DNA from: Diphasiastrum complanatum
Lineage: Eukaryota > Streptophyta > Lycopodiopsida > Lycopodiales > Lycopodiaceae
DNA: 64,000 nt
NCBI GenBank assembly: GCA_029204225.1
Contig: CM055094.1
Coordinates: 27,168,541-27,232,540 of the forward strand
Reading direction: 5' to 3'
Program-made: the position numbers and the translations under genes
Shown: in pieces, positions 24,911-37,310 of the stretch
Position numbering within the stretch: position 1 is the first letter of the stretch
Layout of the letters: every line of letters begins with the position of its first letter
Notes under the pieces: generated by a model
Databases searched by the model: none
Told to the model about the DNA's origin: nothing
The model's input: only the letters and a program-made list of their open reading frames with translations

Positions 24911-27080
24911 ACAGACCAGGCCTCGAGTTCTCATAGTCATCTTCATCCACATAACGAGATCATTATTCTTGACTCGCCTTCCACGTCATGACGTCGCACT
25001 AGGCATACCTCGTTAGCTGCGCTTCCACCCCCTGTTGTTGTTCGACTGAACTTCTCATTCTCCCATCCTCTGATGCTTCCCTCGCCTCTACTTCCATTCA
25101 AGGACAGTCTATGACCATTGGGCCTACCATTCCCATCACAGCTGCCCAGGCCGCCTCACCCCCACACACCGAAGCCACCTCACCAAACACACGGTTCTTT
25201 ATGGATATGTTCGATGATTCCGACCCCCTTGGGGCCACCAAAATTTTTGAAATGCCCCAGAGCCCTGCGCCCTTTGAACTCCAATCCCCTAGAAGAGGAT
25301 TCGGACATATCCATGAATCTACTGTTGGTGTTGAAGATGTCAGCCAGCAACCTCATACAGAAGATAGTTCAGCCGCACTTTGGGTGGACAAGGTTGTAAA
25401 ATCATCAAAACAGTTCGATGCCACAATGCCTGAAGGGTTTAAAGAGGAAGATATTTTTTAAGAAGAAGACGTAGTGGCACCTATTCCACGCCAACCAAGG
25501 ATAGCTCCATCAGGTCCTCCTACTCCTACCGCATCCACAATCGTTGATTCTAGTGATGCTCTAGGTTTGGTTTCAAGCCTTGTGCAAGTGATCCAGTCGA
25601 TGCTCGATAAGAAGAAAGAAATGGAGCAGAGAATCTCTGATCTGGGGTCCAAAAACACTCTGATCAGCCAGAAATTTGTCCAGCTGGATCAAGAGTTGAA
25701 GATTGTCAAATAACATGAAGACAAGGCTGAAGCCGAAAAGAAGTTGGCCCAGCAACAAGTTGATCGCTTGGAAGAATACATCAGCTCCCTACAAAACGCC
25801 CTGACAACCACACATGATCAGGTGGATAAGGCCATGCAGGATGCAAAGCAACATGTACAGCTGTTGAACGGGCATTTACAGATGGCTGAACAAAATTGCA
25901 CGCGGCTTCAAGGTGAATTGGATGTGACCACCCTTGAGTGTGATGCGTATCTTCAAACACAAATACCAGATCATCAGGTCACACCGACAGAGATTGCGTA
26001 TTTGTTCAAGAAAGTGGAGACATACAAAGTGGACCTTCAGGGATTTCAAGGCCGCTTTGACAGGTTCAAAGGAGCAGCTTCAACCGAGTTGGCAAAGGCT
26101 AAAGAGACCATCATCGCCTATGAAAAAGCAACCGCTCGAGTATTGGAAATCGGACCACAAATCCCCATACCGGTCATGCCGCAATTCTCTTCTCCATACC
26201 AATGGATACAGGGGTTGATTTGAGCATGGACGAGAGGGGAGATCCAGATATAGTAGACCAACCGCCAACCATACCGACAGTACAAGCGGGTCCATCTTCA
26301 TCAAGGACAACACCTCTATTCAGAAGGCCCATCAGCGTTGAGGACAAGATCCAGACCTTCTTAAAGCAACATCCGCATGAGTCCTCACGTGGTGGATGGG
26401 TTCTGAAGTTTAAGGCCCCTGAGATCGAGGCCGACAAAGAGTTGGACAAAATACCTGCATTGGGAGAGCAGTCGGCATGGAGAATCACGATTTTTGAGGA
26501 ATCAATGAGGAGTTACGTCGCCAGCTCTCGCCAATTGCAGGCAGATCCCTATTACGTGCCAATGCCGCAAAGAAATAAATGGAAAGATTTGGGATTGGCT
26601 ATGGACAAGATCACCATCCATACGCCCAATTGGCCAATCATCCATCAGCCTTACAGCTGGACCATCTCAGTGGATTTCCACTGCATCTTACAAGCCTTTC
26701 AACGAGAGTATGTCCACTCTCCAGATCCAATGATGCGACAATCGGCAATGTTTGCTAAAGATCTAACTCTGATGGCGTCAATGGCAACCAGATGGGACGA
26801 TTGTCTCCCTCCTCTAGCATTCGATCCAAATAAGCCGATGGCCTCAGAGCAAATCAAAGATCAATTGTCGGTTGATCGTTTATATTTTTGTGCGGCAATG
26901 ATGGGAGGCTCCTGGGAATCACGCTTCACATCATGGACAACCTCCAAGTGGATTGTGGGAGCCCACCGTTGTCTCCTGCCACACAATTTGGATTTTAATA
27001 CTGCACGTCTTTATTTTATGGAGAAGGTGCAGCACCATTTAATCAAGATTCGGCGCGAAGCCAATAAAAGTCCCCAATAA
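24911..27080 (+). pseudogene. extra ORF, C-terminal two thirds (element D part of B/D)
   Basis: Continues the ORF of 11836-12470. From 25111: TIGPTIPITAAQAA, MDMFDDSDPLGATKIFEMP, stops at 25459 and 25711, coiled coil 25560-26130 (MLDKKKEMEQRISDL; DQVDKAMQDAKQ; TRLQGELDVTTLE), frameshift near 26200, then 26202-27080 open for 292 codons: FRRPISVEDKIQTFLKQH, DPYYVPMPQRNKW, TPNWPIIHQPYSW, DDCLPPLAFDPNKPM, LYFCAAMMGGSWESRF and a C-terminus LNFxxARLYF-like block ending NKSPQ. It keeps the 3' codons that C has lost. No enzyme motif seen. Confidence 0.78.
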
Positions 27081-27130
27081 CTGCATATTGCAGGTGTCGT
27101 GGGACCGCCACCAGTTTTGGTGGGGGATAC
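27081..27130 (+). other. polypurine-type stretch before LTR3
   Basis: Ends TTGGTGGGGGATAC directly before the LTR start TGTTGG; the same stretch precedes the LTR in the inverted C copy. Likely the plus-strand primer site. Confidence 0.6.
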
Positions 27131-27881
27131 TGTTGGAAGATTTGCGGATGCCAAGGCGACCCTAACCCTAGATAATAAGTGAGAGGGATTTGGCACCCTG
27201 CGTGTGTAAGTCCAACTCGATGATCACATAGTTATTTGATTGATTAGTTAAATGTCAATAAAAGAACTTTAGGCCTTTTTGCGGGACTTTCAATGTCGCA
27301 GGGCCTAGATGTCAAGCTAGTGAATAAAGTTGGATTTCCCTCCAATTTTGATGGTTCTCACACTTTTTAAATTTGAATAAAAAGAGAGGCAAGACTGGAC
27401 CAATAGGATTCAGAGGCCAAGGTCCTCCTCTCTACTATAAGAAGGGACCAACTCGAGTTGCTCCTGATGATCACTTCCTCATTTTAATAAAGCAGATTGG
27501 TTTTCTTCAAAAATAGATTGATGAATGTCCTTGCTTTCTATCACTTTTCCTCCATCTCTCATGCTTATTTGGATTTTGCTAATTGTTGAATCTGAGTGTT
27601 ATTGCGATTGTATGTTATTATACTTTTTATGAGAGAGAAAGGGGGAGAGAGAAAGAGTAAGCTATCTCTGTTGTGGATGTGTGGTGTTAAGGGATGTGTA
27701 GTGTTAATGAGTAGGGTTAATGGATGTAGAGTTAGATTTAGGTCTTCCATTCATGTTGAAATCTGAACTAAACTATCGCTCTCATGGGAATGAACCTACG
27801 CGTGAAAACTAACTCCGTCTCTATGATGCTAGATTCACTAGATCTTGGATTGAAGTTAGGCGAGGAAAGAAGCCCACTACA
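27131..27881 (+). mobile_element. 3' LTR of element B/D (LTR3)
   Basis: TGTTGGAAGA to CCCACTACA, 751 bp. It shares the aataagtgagagggatttggc and aataaagcagattgg blocks with LTR1/2 but is more diverged, with TATAAGAA in place of TATAAAAA. It belongs to the older, 5'-truncated copy. Confidence 0.9.
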
Positions 27882-28862
27882 GCAGTCGACCAAACCTGAA
27901 GATTAAGTTTAAAATCTAACAAAACAATCACTTAACTTTCACTTTACCCTGAAAATCAATCTTGAGTCTGACCTCAATATCAAATAAGTACTTACTCTCT
28001 TGAGTTAAGTGTTCTATCTCTAGCATCACATGTCAGGAAATAGCAACCATTCAATCTTGATAGACTTAACTGCTCCTAATTAACCGAAGATTTTAGGCTG
28101 AATAACAGTACACAAGCATTCCTTGACTACAATCTGTAAAGGTAAGCAAATTCCTCATAAGTAAACAATCTCAATAATGTATAGAAGCAAAGATAAACTC
28201 AGTACATAGGAAACACATAGTATATCCACAAGATTAAGATGTACATAAGCAACTTATCCAACTATGTTCCTATACATAAACATAGGCTATAAACTGACAG
28301 ATATCCACAATCTGCATATGTTACTGACATAATTCACTGAGAATTCACTTGCAAGTAATTGTTCCTCACATTACTTGTTCATATGTCTATGCACACTAAC
28401 TAGTTTAAGTATACGATATAAAGTCAGTACATAGGAAACACATAGTAGATCCACAAGATTAAGATGTACATAAGCAACATATCCAACTATGTTCCTATAC
28501 ATAAACATAGGCTATCAGCTGACAGATGTCCATAATCTGCATATGTTGCTCACATAAACTCACTGAGAATCTTGCAACTCAGCTACAAAAGAACTCTATT
28601 TCTCATGAGTAAATAATATATCTGGAAAATCCTTGAAGTGAAAAATTCCACATCACAAGTTTTCCAACCATCTAACTCTTATTAACAAAATTCCTTCAAT
28701 CAATCAGCCTACAAACAGATCTTAGCATACAAACCAAGATTAGGCTAACTTATACAGACATCTTTGGACATAGAGTTAAGATTAAAGCTTTATTTCTCTG
28801 ATCCAATCCATATCATAATGGTACTTGGTAACAATCAGTGAACCTTAATTTAATCATTACCA
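27882..28862 (-). repeat. AT-rich region with a 225-bp tandem duplication
   Basis: A unit starting gtacataggaaacacatag at 28202 recurs at about 28427, each followed by aagatgtacataagcaac, ctatgttcctatacata and ctgcatatgtt blocks. The rest is AT-rich and non-coding, probably the 3' portion of the minus-strand copia element whose gag ends at 28863. Confidence 0.7.
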
Positions 28863-29498
28863 CTACTTCCCATATTTATGAATATCACACAGCTCAATAC
28901 CCCCAACCAATGAACTCATTCTTGCCTTGGTGTGGAGCATTCCACACTCTTCAGCCACTAATACACTGTGAAGTTTTTCTATAGTTGGCAAAGTGTCTTG
29001 AATGGCAAAACTTTGGACCAAATTTGCAAAGTCATCTCCTAGACCAATAAGAACAATTTGTACAAGCTCTCCATCTTGAATCTTCTTTCCAATGGAAGCC
29101 AACTCCCTATTTAGAGACTTGATTCTAAGCACATAATTATGTGCACTTGCATCACTTCTCTTCATGCTTTTCAAACTCTAATTTCTAAGCATCGAAGTGT
29201 TACTAGATTCATAGATTGATTTTATAGAGTTACAAGCATCTTTAGCACTAGTACATGCTGATACTTCTCTCAACAAATCATTGCTTACATTCATCTTCAC
29301 ACAGTGAAGTGCAAGCCTAGATCTCTTCTTGTATCTAGCTAACTCCTGTGCACCTAGAGATTCATCTTCATCTTCAATCAAAAAATCATAAAGGTCTTGG
29401 AGCACCATGAGTGACTCCATCCGAGCCTTCCAAATAGCATAACTAGCAGAATTCAATCTCTCACTAGCTTCTAGAAGGTATGCTCCAATAGATCCCAT
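28863..29498 (-). pseudogene. copia gag (UBN2-type), minus strand
   Basis: Starts MGSIGAYLLEASERLNSASY at 29498 and reads YAIWKARMESLMVLQDLYDFL, an Ala/Leu-rich helix block, then after a stop near 29177 continues SDASAHNYVLRIKSLNRELA and VLIGLGDDFANLV. This is the Ty1/copia gag polyprotein domain. It ends before any zinc knuckle, and no pol follows, so the element is internally deleted or truncated. Confidence 0.85.
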
Positions 29499-30110
29499 CT
29501 TACTAGTGAATTCTACACAAAGAATAGATTGGATTGACCTTAAAATCACAAAGGTTTCACACTTGTAGTGTTTCACTCAAATTTGATTCTAATCCAACAA
29601 ATGGACTTGTAATCACAGTTCTATCACTCCCTCACAAAGTTGGAATGAAGATAAGATGATGTGAAATCTACTTTCAAACAAATCTTGCCAATCTTGGCTA
29701 TTTTTGGATAAAAAAATGACTTAATCTCTCTCTCACTTTAATGTACTTTCAAGACCTATAAAACAAGTCTAGAGGACCTGATTTCAGCCTAGATTAATTA
29801 GATCTTATGAAACAAATTCAAATCTAATCAATGGCACTTGATCTTGGTAGCTTATCCTAGGATTCCCACCAAAAATTACATTAAAAGCTCTCAAATTGAA
29901 TTTATGGTGACCAAATGAATATGGTGCATTTAATGCAGGTTCAGAAGTGCCCAAACATGGGGACAGTACGGATTTTGATACCTCTGGAGTTTCAGATCAA
30001 ATCCCCTCACCAAAACTTGGCTTCTAGGTCGCCCTCACAAGACTAGTTTCTAGCACCAAAAACTGCCAAAAATGGATCTGCATGGATACATGATCATAGT
30101 TCTTGTACTT
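29499..30110 (-). other. copia leader
   Basis: Between gag start and PBS on the minus strand; about 600 bp, no coding evidence. Confidence 0.6.
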
Positions 30111-30123
30111 GGCTCTGATACCA
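30111..30123 (-). other. copia primer binding site
   Basis: Minus strand TGGTATCAGAGCC, complementary to initiator tRNA-Met, immediately after the LTR end. Confidence 0.92.
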
Positions 30124-30843
30124 TGTGAAAGTACTATACTTTAGGACCATAAATGGATCTACAAAATATCCAAAAGAGTGATTGGATGCTTGCTTAACAA
30201 TCTATCAAAAAACTAGACACAAAAAAGTTGATCTAGATTGGCAATTTAACAAACAACATGCATTAACAATCAAAAGCATTGATCAACATTGAAATCCGAG
30301 CCCACACATGCAAGCCACATCCTGCTATATGGCTTGTAGACTGATAATGAAGTAGAAATGAATCTGGTTTCATTTGGATCACAAAAACTCAATGTACATA
30401 GTGAACTAGCTTGAGATTGCCAATGAGCTCCAAAAATATTCTATCTTCTCACTATGGGAGCTTGGAATACATAGCAAATTCGACTTCCTTTTTGAAGTTA
30501 GGTGGATTTCCAGCATGTAATAAGGAATTTAACTCAGCCTTTTTTCCCTAAAATGAAACCCTATCTATTTCCTAGAGTCATGCTTGGTAGATAGCTAGTT
30601 GGTCAACTTTCACCTTAAATCTAGGACTTAGATCCTATAAACTAGGAATCACTACCAAAATGACATGACCAACCCTATGGACTTGACCTAACCTACATTA
30701 GGAGTGGATTTCCACGTGGCATCTTGGCCTCACATGTGTGGAATCCACTTATGTACAAAATTTACATTATACTACATGGTTTTTTAGCAAGCTAGATTTG
30801 CCAATTTTTGGCAATTCTTCATTTGTATTTCTTGGTATTAACA
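30124..30843 (-). mobile_element. copia 5' LTR, minus strand
   Basis: 720 bp, TGTTAATACC (30843) to CTTTCACA (30124), directly abutting the PBS. It contains a CCACGTGGCA G-box-like site at about 30712-30721. The 3' partner LTR is not seen at the low-coordinate side. Confidence 0.85.
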
Positions 30844-31339
30844 TTCCCCAAATTTTCTATCAGCTCTAAAAGGATCAATATACTTACTGAGAACTCGGTG
30901 AGTATGAGGTTCACTACCTCTAAAGCTAGTTTAAAGGCATTTCCAGGACCTTTCTGAGTAAGAAACATTCGCCAGCCCTATTTCGAACTTGAGAACAGTA
31001 GTCAAGGAGTGAAGAAACTTTCCTAGGGTAGATCTATAGCTTTTGATTCTCATTTTAATTGTTTCATCCAGTGCTCAAGACTTAGGCTTACCCTAATTAG
31101 AGAAGTTCAATAAGTGACATTGTGGGAGCTATGCAGTGACTGAACCCTTCTAATCTAGGGTAAACTTAAGATCTTGATCTAGCACCTATTCTAATGTGAC
31201 TAAAATAGACAAAACTAGACCATTGACCATGTGGGAGCTATTTAGTGATTTGCTTTTCTCTTTTTAGTTTCTTAGGATATGACATAGTTTTGTACCCTCA
31301 TTGCTTGTTTCCGTAGGATAGTGAAGGTAGTCTCTGTAG
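30844..31339. other. unassigned spacer
   Basis: No reading frame, LTR or repeat recognised. Confidence 0.4.
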
Positions 31340-32113
31340 AGTGAACATACGAAATAGCAAGATCTTGGATGGATCTGGAATTACAGTTGTCTTGATCTGT
31401 GGATACGGTCTTGGGTAAATCTGCAATAGCATGTGCCTTGGTTAGTGTTAGGGTTTTGAATGGATCTGTGATAACATGTGCCTTGATCTGTGCTACTTCT
31501 AATGTTTGCTATAGGAAACATCATGCATCCATTATCCCCTTTGATTGTTTTCTATTTCCATTAGTTCATTTTGGTAGTGTCGAACCAATTGAAAACTTTC
31601 AATGTAGGGGGTGTTCATCCTTCGAACGAGATTTGATTGATTTAGATCAGCTGATGAAAGCCCAGTATAGTATCTAGTCTCTCCTTAGATTTGGGTCTAT
31701 ACGTTCGATCATTATTGTACCCTTTAACTCCATCATTGCCTAATACTAGTTCTTCCTATCAAGGATAAGCACATCATCAGAGCAAGTAGATAGGCTCTAA
31801 CAATAGGAAGATCCTTGATCAGACTGTCTTTTCCTTTTGACCAACAAAACACATAAAAAGAGAAATAGACTTGGAAAATAGTATATATCTGAAAAGCGAC
31901 AAACAAGGGGCCAGTCTTTGAACTCATCGAGTGTTTGACAACTCCCTCGTAGAGTGAACATCCAAAATAATAAGATCTTGGATGGATCTGTAATTACGGG
32001 TGCCTTGATCTGTGGATACGATCTTGGATGGATCTGCTATAGCAGGTGCCTTGATCAGTTTTGGATCTTGGATGGATCTATGATTGCAAGTGTCTTGATC
32101 TGTGCTACTTCCA
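31340..32113 (+). repeat. paired direct repeats with a GGATCTTGGATGGATCTG motif
   Basis: 31335-31510 and 31948-32116 are similar (agtgaacat, agatcttggatggatctg, tcttgatctgtggatac, catgtgcctt, tctgtgctacttc). Each is itself built from units of roughly 50-60 bp around a gatcttggatggatct / gtgccttgatctgtg pair. The second copy runs into the copia pol fragment at 32.1 kb. Probably a non-coding part of a copia element. Confidence 0.65.
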
Positions 32114-34212
32114 ATGAATTACTCTAAGAAACATCAAAAACCCAAAAACAAGTCCAAAACTTACATGAGATCAATATATTATATGTTCTACAACAAACTT
32201 GTCAAAGGCTTAGACATTAGTAAGTCATCACCAAAAATAACTTTTGAGACTTGTTTTCTTGGCAAGCATGCAAGGTCAAGATTTCTCAATTGTGATCTAC
32301 GTGGCCCGATGCAAACCCCGTCATACAGATGATTGATGTATTTCATTATATTTATCGACGATTTTTCTCGATGAACTACTATCTTTTTCATCAAGAAAAA
32401 TCAAAAGCATATTTGTGTTTTCAACAATTCAAACAACTATCTAAAATCTAGACAGGAATGAAGATCAAACTCCTATGCACAAATAGAAGGAGAAAGTTCA
32501 TTTCAAATGCTATGAATGACTTTCTATGTGGGATTCAGAGACAATATTCTTTGAGCTACAATCCTAAGCAGAACGGAGTAGCTAAATGAAAGAATCAAAC
32601 TCTTGTCGAGTCAGCAAGATCCATGTCATTTGTTGCTAATCTTCCAAACACGCTTTGGACAGAACTAATCACAACATCCTGCTATGTTCAGAATCATTGT
32701 TTTACCAAGGCCATCAACAACAAAATCCATGAGGAGGTTTGGTCAGATACAAAACCATCCGTAGATCACTTAAGGATTTTCGGATGTGTCTGCTATGTCC
32801 AAATTCCATCAAAACTAAAGAACGAATTTGACTGAACAAGTACCAAGGTAATATTTCTTGGATATCCATCAGATCGTAAGGCCTAAAAAAATTCATGATT
32901 TCAAATGAAAAAACATGAATTCATTTCTGGTTCGAATATCTAACCATCGAGTACCAATATCGAAGACAACTTTGTCTCAATTCCTTTCACTTTTGTACCT
33001 TGTCATTCTTCTTCTTATTTAGATCACGATGAACAATAGAATGTTCAAAGATCTATACTTCTCAAACTTTCTGGTAGCAGTAGAAAAGCCACTTATTGTT
33101 CAAGATGCATTATCGAATGCAAAATTTGATATGTTTATAGCAGCAATGGATAGTGAATATAATTCACTAATTAAGAACCAGACCTGGACTCTTGTCAAAC
33201 CAAAAGAAGGATCATTGATTGCAAGTGGATCTTCAAGAGAAAGTACAACTCTAATGGCTCGATATCCAAACAGAAGGCAAGACTCATAGCCAAAGCCTAC
33301 TCACAAGTATCACAAATCAATCATATAGAGACTTTCAGTCATGTTGTATAACTTGCATCTATTCAAGCCTTGTTGGCCATTGCAGCAACAAAAAACCATG
33401 AAGTACATCAAATGGATGTACAAACTGCATTTCTAAATGGTTTCATTCATGAAGATATTTACATGTAGCAACCGGAAGTTTATAAGATTCGTAAAGCTCT
33501 TTATGGGCTCAGGTAGGCACCTAGGGCTTGGTTCGAACGAATCAATGATTATCTTCTTAGATCAACGTTTATTCAAATGTTGTCTAACTCAAATGTCTAT
33601 ATTAAATATGATGGTCCAAGTTACACAATTATTGCACTTCATGTAGATGACTATCTGGCATTAAGCAATTCTATTTCTTTGTCAAAAATTACCAAGTCAA
33701 ATTTTTTGAAAGAATTTGACATGACAAATTTTGGACTGGTTCATTATTTACTTGGCATTCAGATCCTTCGGAATTGAACCAAGAAGACAATCTTTCTAAG
33801 CCAACAAAGATATTTACAAAACATTATTGAAAAATTCGGAGTGCTCGAATCAAAACTAATTGATTCAACAATGGATCTAGGTCTTAAACTCAGTAAAGAT
33901 ATATGTCCTTCAACACTTGCTAAGATTTTTGACATGAAAAATTATTCATACCACTCACTAATTGGCTCATTGATATATGCGATGGTGTGCACCAAACTTG
34001 ATCTGACGTACATAGTTAGCATACTCTCTCAATTCCTTTCGAATCTAGGAATCCAACATTGGAATGCACTCAAAAGAGTGATGAAGTATATTAAGTTTGT
34101 TGCAACATTGTTATTCGGCTATTCTGATTTGGATGGGAGAGAAGTCTTAGACATCAAAAAATCTACTTTTGGGTATTGTTTTTATTTATCTTTTGCACCA
34201 GTTTCTTGGAAT
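32114..34212 (+). pseudogene. copia pol remnant (integrase, RT, RNase H), plus strand
   Basis: Heavily mutated. Pre-integrase/integrase: NKLVKGLDISKSSP (32200), CFLGKHARSRF, FIIFIDDFSR (32340); KPSVDHLRIFGCVCYVQIPS (32745-32810). RT: QDALSNAKFDMFIAAMDSEY and NQTWTLVKP (33100-33210), then ALYGLRQAPRAWF in broken frames near 33500, ALHVDDYLAL (33640, the catalytic DD), FDMTNFGLVHYLLGIQI. RNase H entry: HSLIGSLIYAMVCTKLDLTY (33955-34015). Ends at APVSWNRR, about 34212. Many stops; non-functional. Confidence 0.86.
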
Positions 34213-34640
34213 AGGAGATGTCCAAGGCATTGATGCCATATGATATTCTTGTCTGATGAAGGTGTAGATAGAGATTTTTCTTCTGATGTAAGTTTATGGC
34301 TTAATGTATAGAGATGACCATCTCTATAATCTTTGACCAAAACATCCGAGTTGTTGTCTTGAATAAAGCATTGATTTGCATCGAATACAATAGTATGGCC
34401 TTGATCAATAGTTTGACTGATAGATAATAAGTTCTTGGTCAGAGTTGAAACATATAAGACATTCTTGATAAGTCAAGATAAACCATCATCGAATCTGATG
34501 GTGAGTATTTCTTTGTCTTTGATCTTAAGAGTGCTAGAGTCTGTAAGATGAATGATATTGTCATGATGTGTCGAAGAAATATGCTTGAACCAGTTTTGTC
34601 GAAATGTCATATGTGTTGAATTTTGTTCCTTAAATCATTT
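34213..34640 (-). pseudogene. copia protease/pre-integrase scrap, minus strand
   Basis: Minus-strand reading from 34625: STHMTFRQNWFKH (just after the DSGAS catalytic motif, which is missing), IKDKEILTIRFDDG, LIKNVLYVSTLTKNLLSI, then IWHQCLGHL at 34235. This is the protease tail and gag-pre-integrase region of a copia element. It lies head-to-head with the plus-strand pol that starts at the next region of the same polyprotein, so the two may be halves of one rearranged element. Confidence 0.82.
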
Positions 34641-34779
34641 TGTAATGTGGAACTACTCTACAGTTTTACTCACTCGAATATGCCTAAAATGCTTATTCGA
34701 GGGTTCCATATAATGACTTTAGCAGATTTGATTGTCTAGTCTTTATCCACTACACATTTTGGTTCCAATCCCATATCTC

Positions 34780-34842
34780 CACGTGGCACCTACCAGATAA
34801 AAAAAGCGCATTTTGTTAGGGTGCCATCAACAACTATAAATA
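34780..34842 (+). promoter_or_regulatory. G-box and TATA box
   Basis: CACGTGGC at about 34780-34787 and CTATAAATAG at about 34834-34843, ahead of a CTT/CT-rich leader. Could be the promoter of a host gene with exons further down or the U3 of a copia LTR (the LTR at 30.1-30.8 kb also has CCACGTGGCA). The spacing fits either. Confidence 0.5.
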
Positions 34843-34901
34843 GATCAATAATTTTATTCATCATCAAGTTGAATCAATTTCAAGTTTCAAGAGTAGTCAC
34901 T

Positions 34902-34929
34902 CTTCTTCTTCTTCTTCTTCTTCTTCTTC

Positions 34930-34965
<36 letters not shown>
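34902..34965. repeat. (CTT)n then (CT)n microsatellite
   Basis: Ten or so CTT units followed by about 16 CT units, ending in CATGGA like the tract at 3446-3560. Confidence 0.95.
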
Positions 34966-34967
<2 letters not shown>

Positions 34968-35266
34968 GGACTCTATTGTATGGGCATTACGTTTTATTCC
35001 AGCTTTGAAGCATCATGGAAAGATTGTTCACTTCTGATACCATACCAACGTTAATGCCTTATTTTACTAAACTTGGAAATATGACCCCCTAAGAAAGTTT
35101 TTTTAAAGAAATCCTTTGGTGGGATACTTGTTTTTCTTGAATGGCTATGATAAGTGCACACTATAAGGATACGATCTAACGGTGGGCACTAAGATGCAAC
35201 AGTGCACATAGATACTGGATTTTTTTTATCTAGAAAACTTACATAAACCTAAGTTTCACTCTTCAT

Positions 35267-35424
<158 letters not shown>

Positions 35425-35445
35425 CCTCTTGTTTCCTCTCTCTAC

Positions 35446-37310
35446 TGCAACCGTTTCTACTTGGATGAGAGTATACCTGCTAATTCTATTGGAAGAGTAT
35501 TTGTGTGGAGGATACTACAAGCTGAGGTATGATTGCTATCTATTTTTTGGCTTAATGATTGCTCATAAATGATAAGTTTTACTTTCTGGATAGTCTGGAT
35601 TAGAACAAGCTTACTTATGTTATCTTTGCTTGGAAAGCACAACGGAAGCAACTACGACTGGGCACTGCCTCAAGAGCATCCTAAAAATGATTTTACAGGT
35701 ATGATACCCATTTACATCTTTTGTATGATATTGCTTGACAGTGAATAGTCAGTTGATGAATAGTCGCTATTGTATATACGCTATTCATACTCGTTCAAAT
35801 GGTATGCTGGCCAGCGGAATTAGGATGGCAAATAGATCGCACCTCCAGTAGCGCATTGCTTATAACTACGTAATGATGATACACAGCACCATGCTGAAAG
35901 TGTGATGGGCCGCCATCCTGAATGCGATGGAATATTTCTCTACATGATGTTTTTTTGGTAGTAGAGACAAGAAAGTGTTGTATATTCAAGCAATTGTGAT
36001 GAAAGATCCTTTCCTGCTGACAAATACTTGCATGTGGCTGCCCATGTATCTGTGTATCACTGTTTGATAATGATAATGAACATGATAGATGTATGCTCAT
36101 ACAACTATCCAAATAAACGGTTGTCTCTAGTCGTAGCTAAGGAAGTTTCTATGAGGCTTTGGTAGTAAACTTGAACAAAATGATAATTGAAGTAATATTG
36201 ATAGATGTGCTGGAATGCAAGTAAGCATCCAATAAAGGAATCATTCTATGGCACTTGATGCCACTACTATTTCCTTTTTAAAGAATCATGCTTGGCTAAT
36301 CTAATACCACTCTAGAAATAAGACACTCTAGTATGGAAATGACACTGCCATTAACCCGTTATTTTCGGTTTGAGATCATTAGTACATAAGGGAAGTCTCG
36401 CTTGAGCAATTGGAGATGGGTAGCTTGCAAGAAATGTCTTCAACTCACATCCAGGTACGAAGCTATGTTTAACAACGATATGAATGGTATTCTCACCCGG
36501 TAATGCTATACAGCTCATAAGGGACTGCTATATATACTAAGAATGATGGTTTTTCAAAGATATGTGCTTGAAAGACTTACGTTTCATGGTGAATGTGATG
36601 AGGGGTGCTTTACAATTTTAAAAGCAAGGAAAGTATTTAGGAAATTCAATACGGCTGCGGTTGGTGAGCTTAGTACTTGTCTAAAAGGTTGACTTTGGCG
36701 AGCTTGTAAGGCATGGAGTTCCCCAAGCTACAAGGTGCTTGGACTCCTTACAATTTTTCGTAGGAGATCCATGGGGCTGGTATGGCACGGATCTGCCCTA
36801 GTACCTAGCACTGATGCAGGAGTCATGCCTCTTTGTATTCTGTGTATTACATAATGGCTTCTTATGTGTAGAAACGATAATGTGAACTTAATGCATTCGG
36901 TTTGCCCTTATACTGATCAGAATGGCATCTTCCCTGGTACGGTTACGTTCTAGGACAGAATGTATTGTTATTTATGAAATGCATGATAGGGAAGATTGGA
37001 CTTATCATTGGTATTTGAAAGCTTGTTGATAAAGTAGTGAATTTGGTTTCAGACATGGATAATAACTGATGCTCAACTATGACACTTGTCTTCCTCACGC
37101 AACTTTTGTTTTGTGGGATGGTGGCAGGTAACAGCTGGGTGTCCTAAAACTTGCTTCGCTTTATGGTACTATGTACTGTAAGACTTTATACAGCTTTATG
37201 TTTACCTGTTATGCTATAAATTAAGGGTTCAAAGGGTCTGGTCTTGACTTTTCAAGAGGGACTATGTGAAATCTTTTTACTCTCTTTGTTCTGCCATAGG
37301 CGTAGACTGA
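35446..37310 (+). other. possible exons of an unidentified host gene
   Basis: Tentative. Three stretches end at good donor sites: up to 35526 (open as DESIPANSIGRVFVWRILQ, then GTATGA), up to 35698 (open in the frame NGSNYDWALPQEHPKNDF, then GTATGA) and up to 36454 (open as LEQLEMGSLQEMSSTHIQ, then GTACGA). A possible last exon opens at 37128 after GGTGGCAG. I cannot link them in one phase or name a family. The 36750-37310 part is the diverged copy of 3690-4470. Transcript data would decide. Confidence 0.3.

Larger units (their letters stand above)
9919..27881 (+). mobile_element. old Tat-like gypsy element B/D, split by nested element C
   Basis: Two separated parts make one 5'-truncated element. 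9919-12470 carries RT end, RNase H, integrase and the first third of the extra ORF; 24911-27881 carries the remaining two thirds of that ORF and the 3' LTR. The ORF breaks at codons for Ser-Ser-His (12462-12470) and resumes with the next codons after five extra bases at 24911. Element C fills the gap. The 5' LTR, gag, protease and most of RT are missing. Confidence 0.82.

Noticed and set aside
9919-27881. Tandem array of gypsy elements sharing LTRs
   Set aside because: The ORF break at 12470 and its continuation at 24916, plus the aged target duplication, fit a nested insertion better.
30111-30123. tRNA genes suggested by tRNA-like sequence at PBSs
   Set aside because: Each match is only 11-18 bases of tRNA 3' end complement next to an LTR; no cloverleaf is present. 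No tRNA, rRNA or CRISPR array was seen anywhere.
35795-36112. 105-codon minus-strand frame
   Set aside because: No domain, no start context, and it opposes the candidate exons on the plus strand.
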